From contig JADZDN010000075.1 of assembly GCA_020851015.1 (NCBI GenBank), positions 1 to 5,655 on the forward strand: a stretch of DNA of 5,655 nt, written 5' to 3'. A program made the translations under genes and the position numbers. This stretch comes from Alphaproteobacteria bacterium. GTDB lineage: Bacteria > Pseudomonadota > Alphaproteobacteria > JAEULC01. Shown one piece after another: positions 4,573 to 5,655 of the stretch (positions within the stretch are counted from its first letter, which is position 1; each line of letters opens with the position of its first letter). Below the pieces are notes generated by a model. It worked only from the letters and a program-made list of their open reading frames with translations. It ran no database searches and was not told where the DNA came from.

Positions 4573-5408
4573 AGATTGAGCACCAGAACGCCGGCGGCCA
4601 CGACACCGGCGGCCAGTGCGCGCTGCCATCCCATCGTCTCACCCAGGAACACCGTCCCGACCAGCGTGGCGAAGACGACCGAGGTCTCGCGCAGCGCGGC
4701 GACCGGCATGGCGTCGCCCAGGCTCAGCGCCCACAGCAGCATCGCGTAGGAAGCCGCGACCACGAGCCCCGCCGCGGCCTGCCGCGGCAGCTCGCGCCAG
4801 GGAAGCCGCTTGATCGCCCCGGCGCGGATCAGAAGCCCGCCCGGCACCAGCAGCAGCGCCTCGATCAGGTTGATCCAGACGATATACCCCATGGTCGAGT
4901 TGGCGCGGTGCAGCCCGACGAAGTCGACCGCGGTCGAGGCGCCGATCATCGTCGCGGTCACGACCGCGCAGCCCAAGCCGATCGCGCCCTTGCGGGTGAA
5001 CAGGCGTCGGTCGATCGCCAGGCCGAACAGGCCGAAGGAGATCATCGCGATGCCGATGACGCGCGATGGCGGCATCGGCTCGTCCAGCCACGCCACGGCG
5101 ATGGCGGCGACCACCAGCGGCGCACCGCCGCGCGCGATCGGATAGACCTGGGCCAGGTCGCCGAAGCGGTAGGCGACCATCAGGACCAGGTAGTAGCCGA
5201 GATGAAGCGCGACCGACGCGATCAGCCACGGCCAGGCGGGGCCGGCGGGCGGCGTCACCCCGCGCACGAGCACGAGGCAGATCAGCCCCGGCACCAGCAC
5301 GCCCACGGTCGTCGCCATCAGCCGGTCGCGGCTGGCCCGGACGACGGTGCCCCAGATCGCGTGGAGGAACGCCGAGACGAGGACCAGGGCGACCAGCTCG
5401 GCGTGCAT
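4569..5408 (-). CDS. EamA/DMT-superfamily inner-membrane permease
   Basis: A 279-residue, strongly hydrophobic protein with about ten membrane segments (roughly 4-21, 32-50, 60-80, 93-109, 116-133, 141-161, 173-194, 210-229, 235-255, 264-279). This fits the drug/metabolite transporter superfamily with two EamA halves of five helices each. Typical features are DLAQVYPIARGGAPLVVAAI (84-103) ending the first half with LDEP, and the matching second-half ALRETSVVFATLVGTVFLGE (238-257). Members export amino acids, metabolites or drugs; the substrate is not readable here. The gene starts 5 bases after the ftsY stop, so it is probably the second gene of an ftsY transcript. No Shine-Dalgarno is obvious. 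Its stop codon shares the CTAG at 4569-4572 with the stop codon of the converging Nudix gene. Confidence 0.93.
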   Translation of the reverse strand: MHAELVALVLVSAFLHAIWGTVVRASRDRLMATTVGVLVPGLICLVLVRGVTPPAGPAWPWLIASVALHLGYYLVLMVAYRFGDLAQVYPIARGGAPLVVAAIAVAWLDEPMPPSRVIGIAMISFGLFGLAIDRRLFTRKGAIGLGCAVVTATMIGASTAVDFVGLHRANSTMGYIVWINLIEALLLVPGGLLIRAGAIKRLPWRELPRQAAAGLVVAASYAMLLWALSLGDAMPVAALRETSVVFATLVGTVFLGETMGWQRALAAGVVAAGVLVLNL

Positions 5409-5413
5409 CGGCG

Positions 5414-5655
5414 CTAGGTGTCCGTCAGGCCCAGCAAGGCGCGGGCGAATTCCATCGCATCGAACGGGCGCAGGTCGTCGGCGCCCTCGCCGACGCCGAT
5501 CGCGTGGACCGGCAGGCCGAACTTCTCGACCAGCGCCACCAGCACGCCGCCGCGCGCCGTGCCGTCGAGCTTGGTCACCACCAGGCCGGTCACGGCGACC
5601 ATCTCCTTGAACGCCTCGACCTGCTGTAGCGCGTTCTGCCCGATGCCGGCATCGA
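5414..5655 (-). CDS. ftsY: Signal recognition particle receptor FtsY, C-terminal end (runs off right edge)
   Basis: The last 79 codons of the SRP-receptor GTPase, which with Ffh and 4.5S RNA delivers ribosomes making membrane proteins to the Sec translocon. Visible NG-domain landmarks are DAGIGQNAL (the segment usually written DATTGQNA), TGLVVTKLDGTARGGVL containing the TKLD guanine-specificity motif (G4), FGLPVHAIGVGEGADDLRPF with the closing G5 loop, and a short C-terminal helix ending LLGLTDT. The frame is open to the window edge, so the true start lies outside. The ATG at 5602 is an internal methionine, not the start. Only the GTPase C-terminus is seen, so nothing can be said about the acidic N-terminal A domain. 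Confidence 0.95.
   Translation of the reverse strand, partial: DAGIGQNALQQVEAFKEMVAVTGLVVTKLDGTARGGVLVALVEKFGLPVHAIGVGEGADDLRPFDAMEFARALLGLTDT

Noticed and set aside
3654..5417. A 587-codon plus-strand open frame
   Set aside because: It overlaps the small gene and the Nudix gene in another frame and is antisense to the permease. The composition is low-complexity Arg/Gln/Gly/Asp, as expected for a shadow frame.

Overview
This is a GC-rich window, almost fully coding, that looks like chromosomal core sequence from an alphaproteobacterium. The evidence is a DUF2336 protein (a family found mainly in Alphaproteobacteria), an ECF sigma factor with a membrane-anchored anti-sigma factor, the end of ftsY followed directly by an EamA-type permease, and an extragenic palindrome with the CATCCTTCGAGACG...CAGGATGA signature that I associate with Bradyrhizobium-, Rhodopseudomonas- and Reyranella-like genomes. 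I cannot name a genus. There is no rRNA, tRNA, CRISPR array, phage gene or transposase.

Layout. The left part (1-914, minus strand) holds a TIM-barrel protein gene that overlaps the start of an rraA-family gene by an ATGA; the rraA gene runs off the left edge. A 222-base gap (915-1136) follows, filled mostly by a 119-base composite inverted repeat. Next is a minus-strand regulatory block (1137-3465). Read in transcription order it is a DUF2336 protein, then 37 bases later an ECF sigma factor, then the anti-sigma factor, which overlaps the sigma gene by ATGA. The divergent gap 3466-3708 contains an AT-rich, promoter-like island and a GC hairpin. It leads on the plus strand to a small Pro/Ala/Arg-rich protein (3709-3942) and a Nudix hydrolase (4009-4572). 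The Nudix gene converges on a minus-strand DMT permease, and the two stop codons share one CTAG. The permease lies 5 bases downstream of the 3' end of ftsY, which runs off the right edge.

How the parts work together. The sigma/anti-sigma pair should form an envelope-signal module: the anti-sigma factor holds the sigma factor at the inner membrane until a periplasmic signal releases it. The DUF2336 gene is probably co-transcribed with them, and its role is unknown. The TIM-barrel/RraA pair is translationally coupled and may act in one small-molecule (possibly keto-acid) pathway, but no substrate can be read from the sequence. FtsY is the signal-recognition-particle receptor; the permease behind it probably shares its transcript without sharing its function.

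I see no clearly new large system. The points most worth a second look are the composite repeat, the DUF2336-sigma-anti-sigma arrangement, the TIM-barrel/RraA pair and the small protein with a hydrophobic tail.
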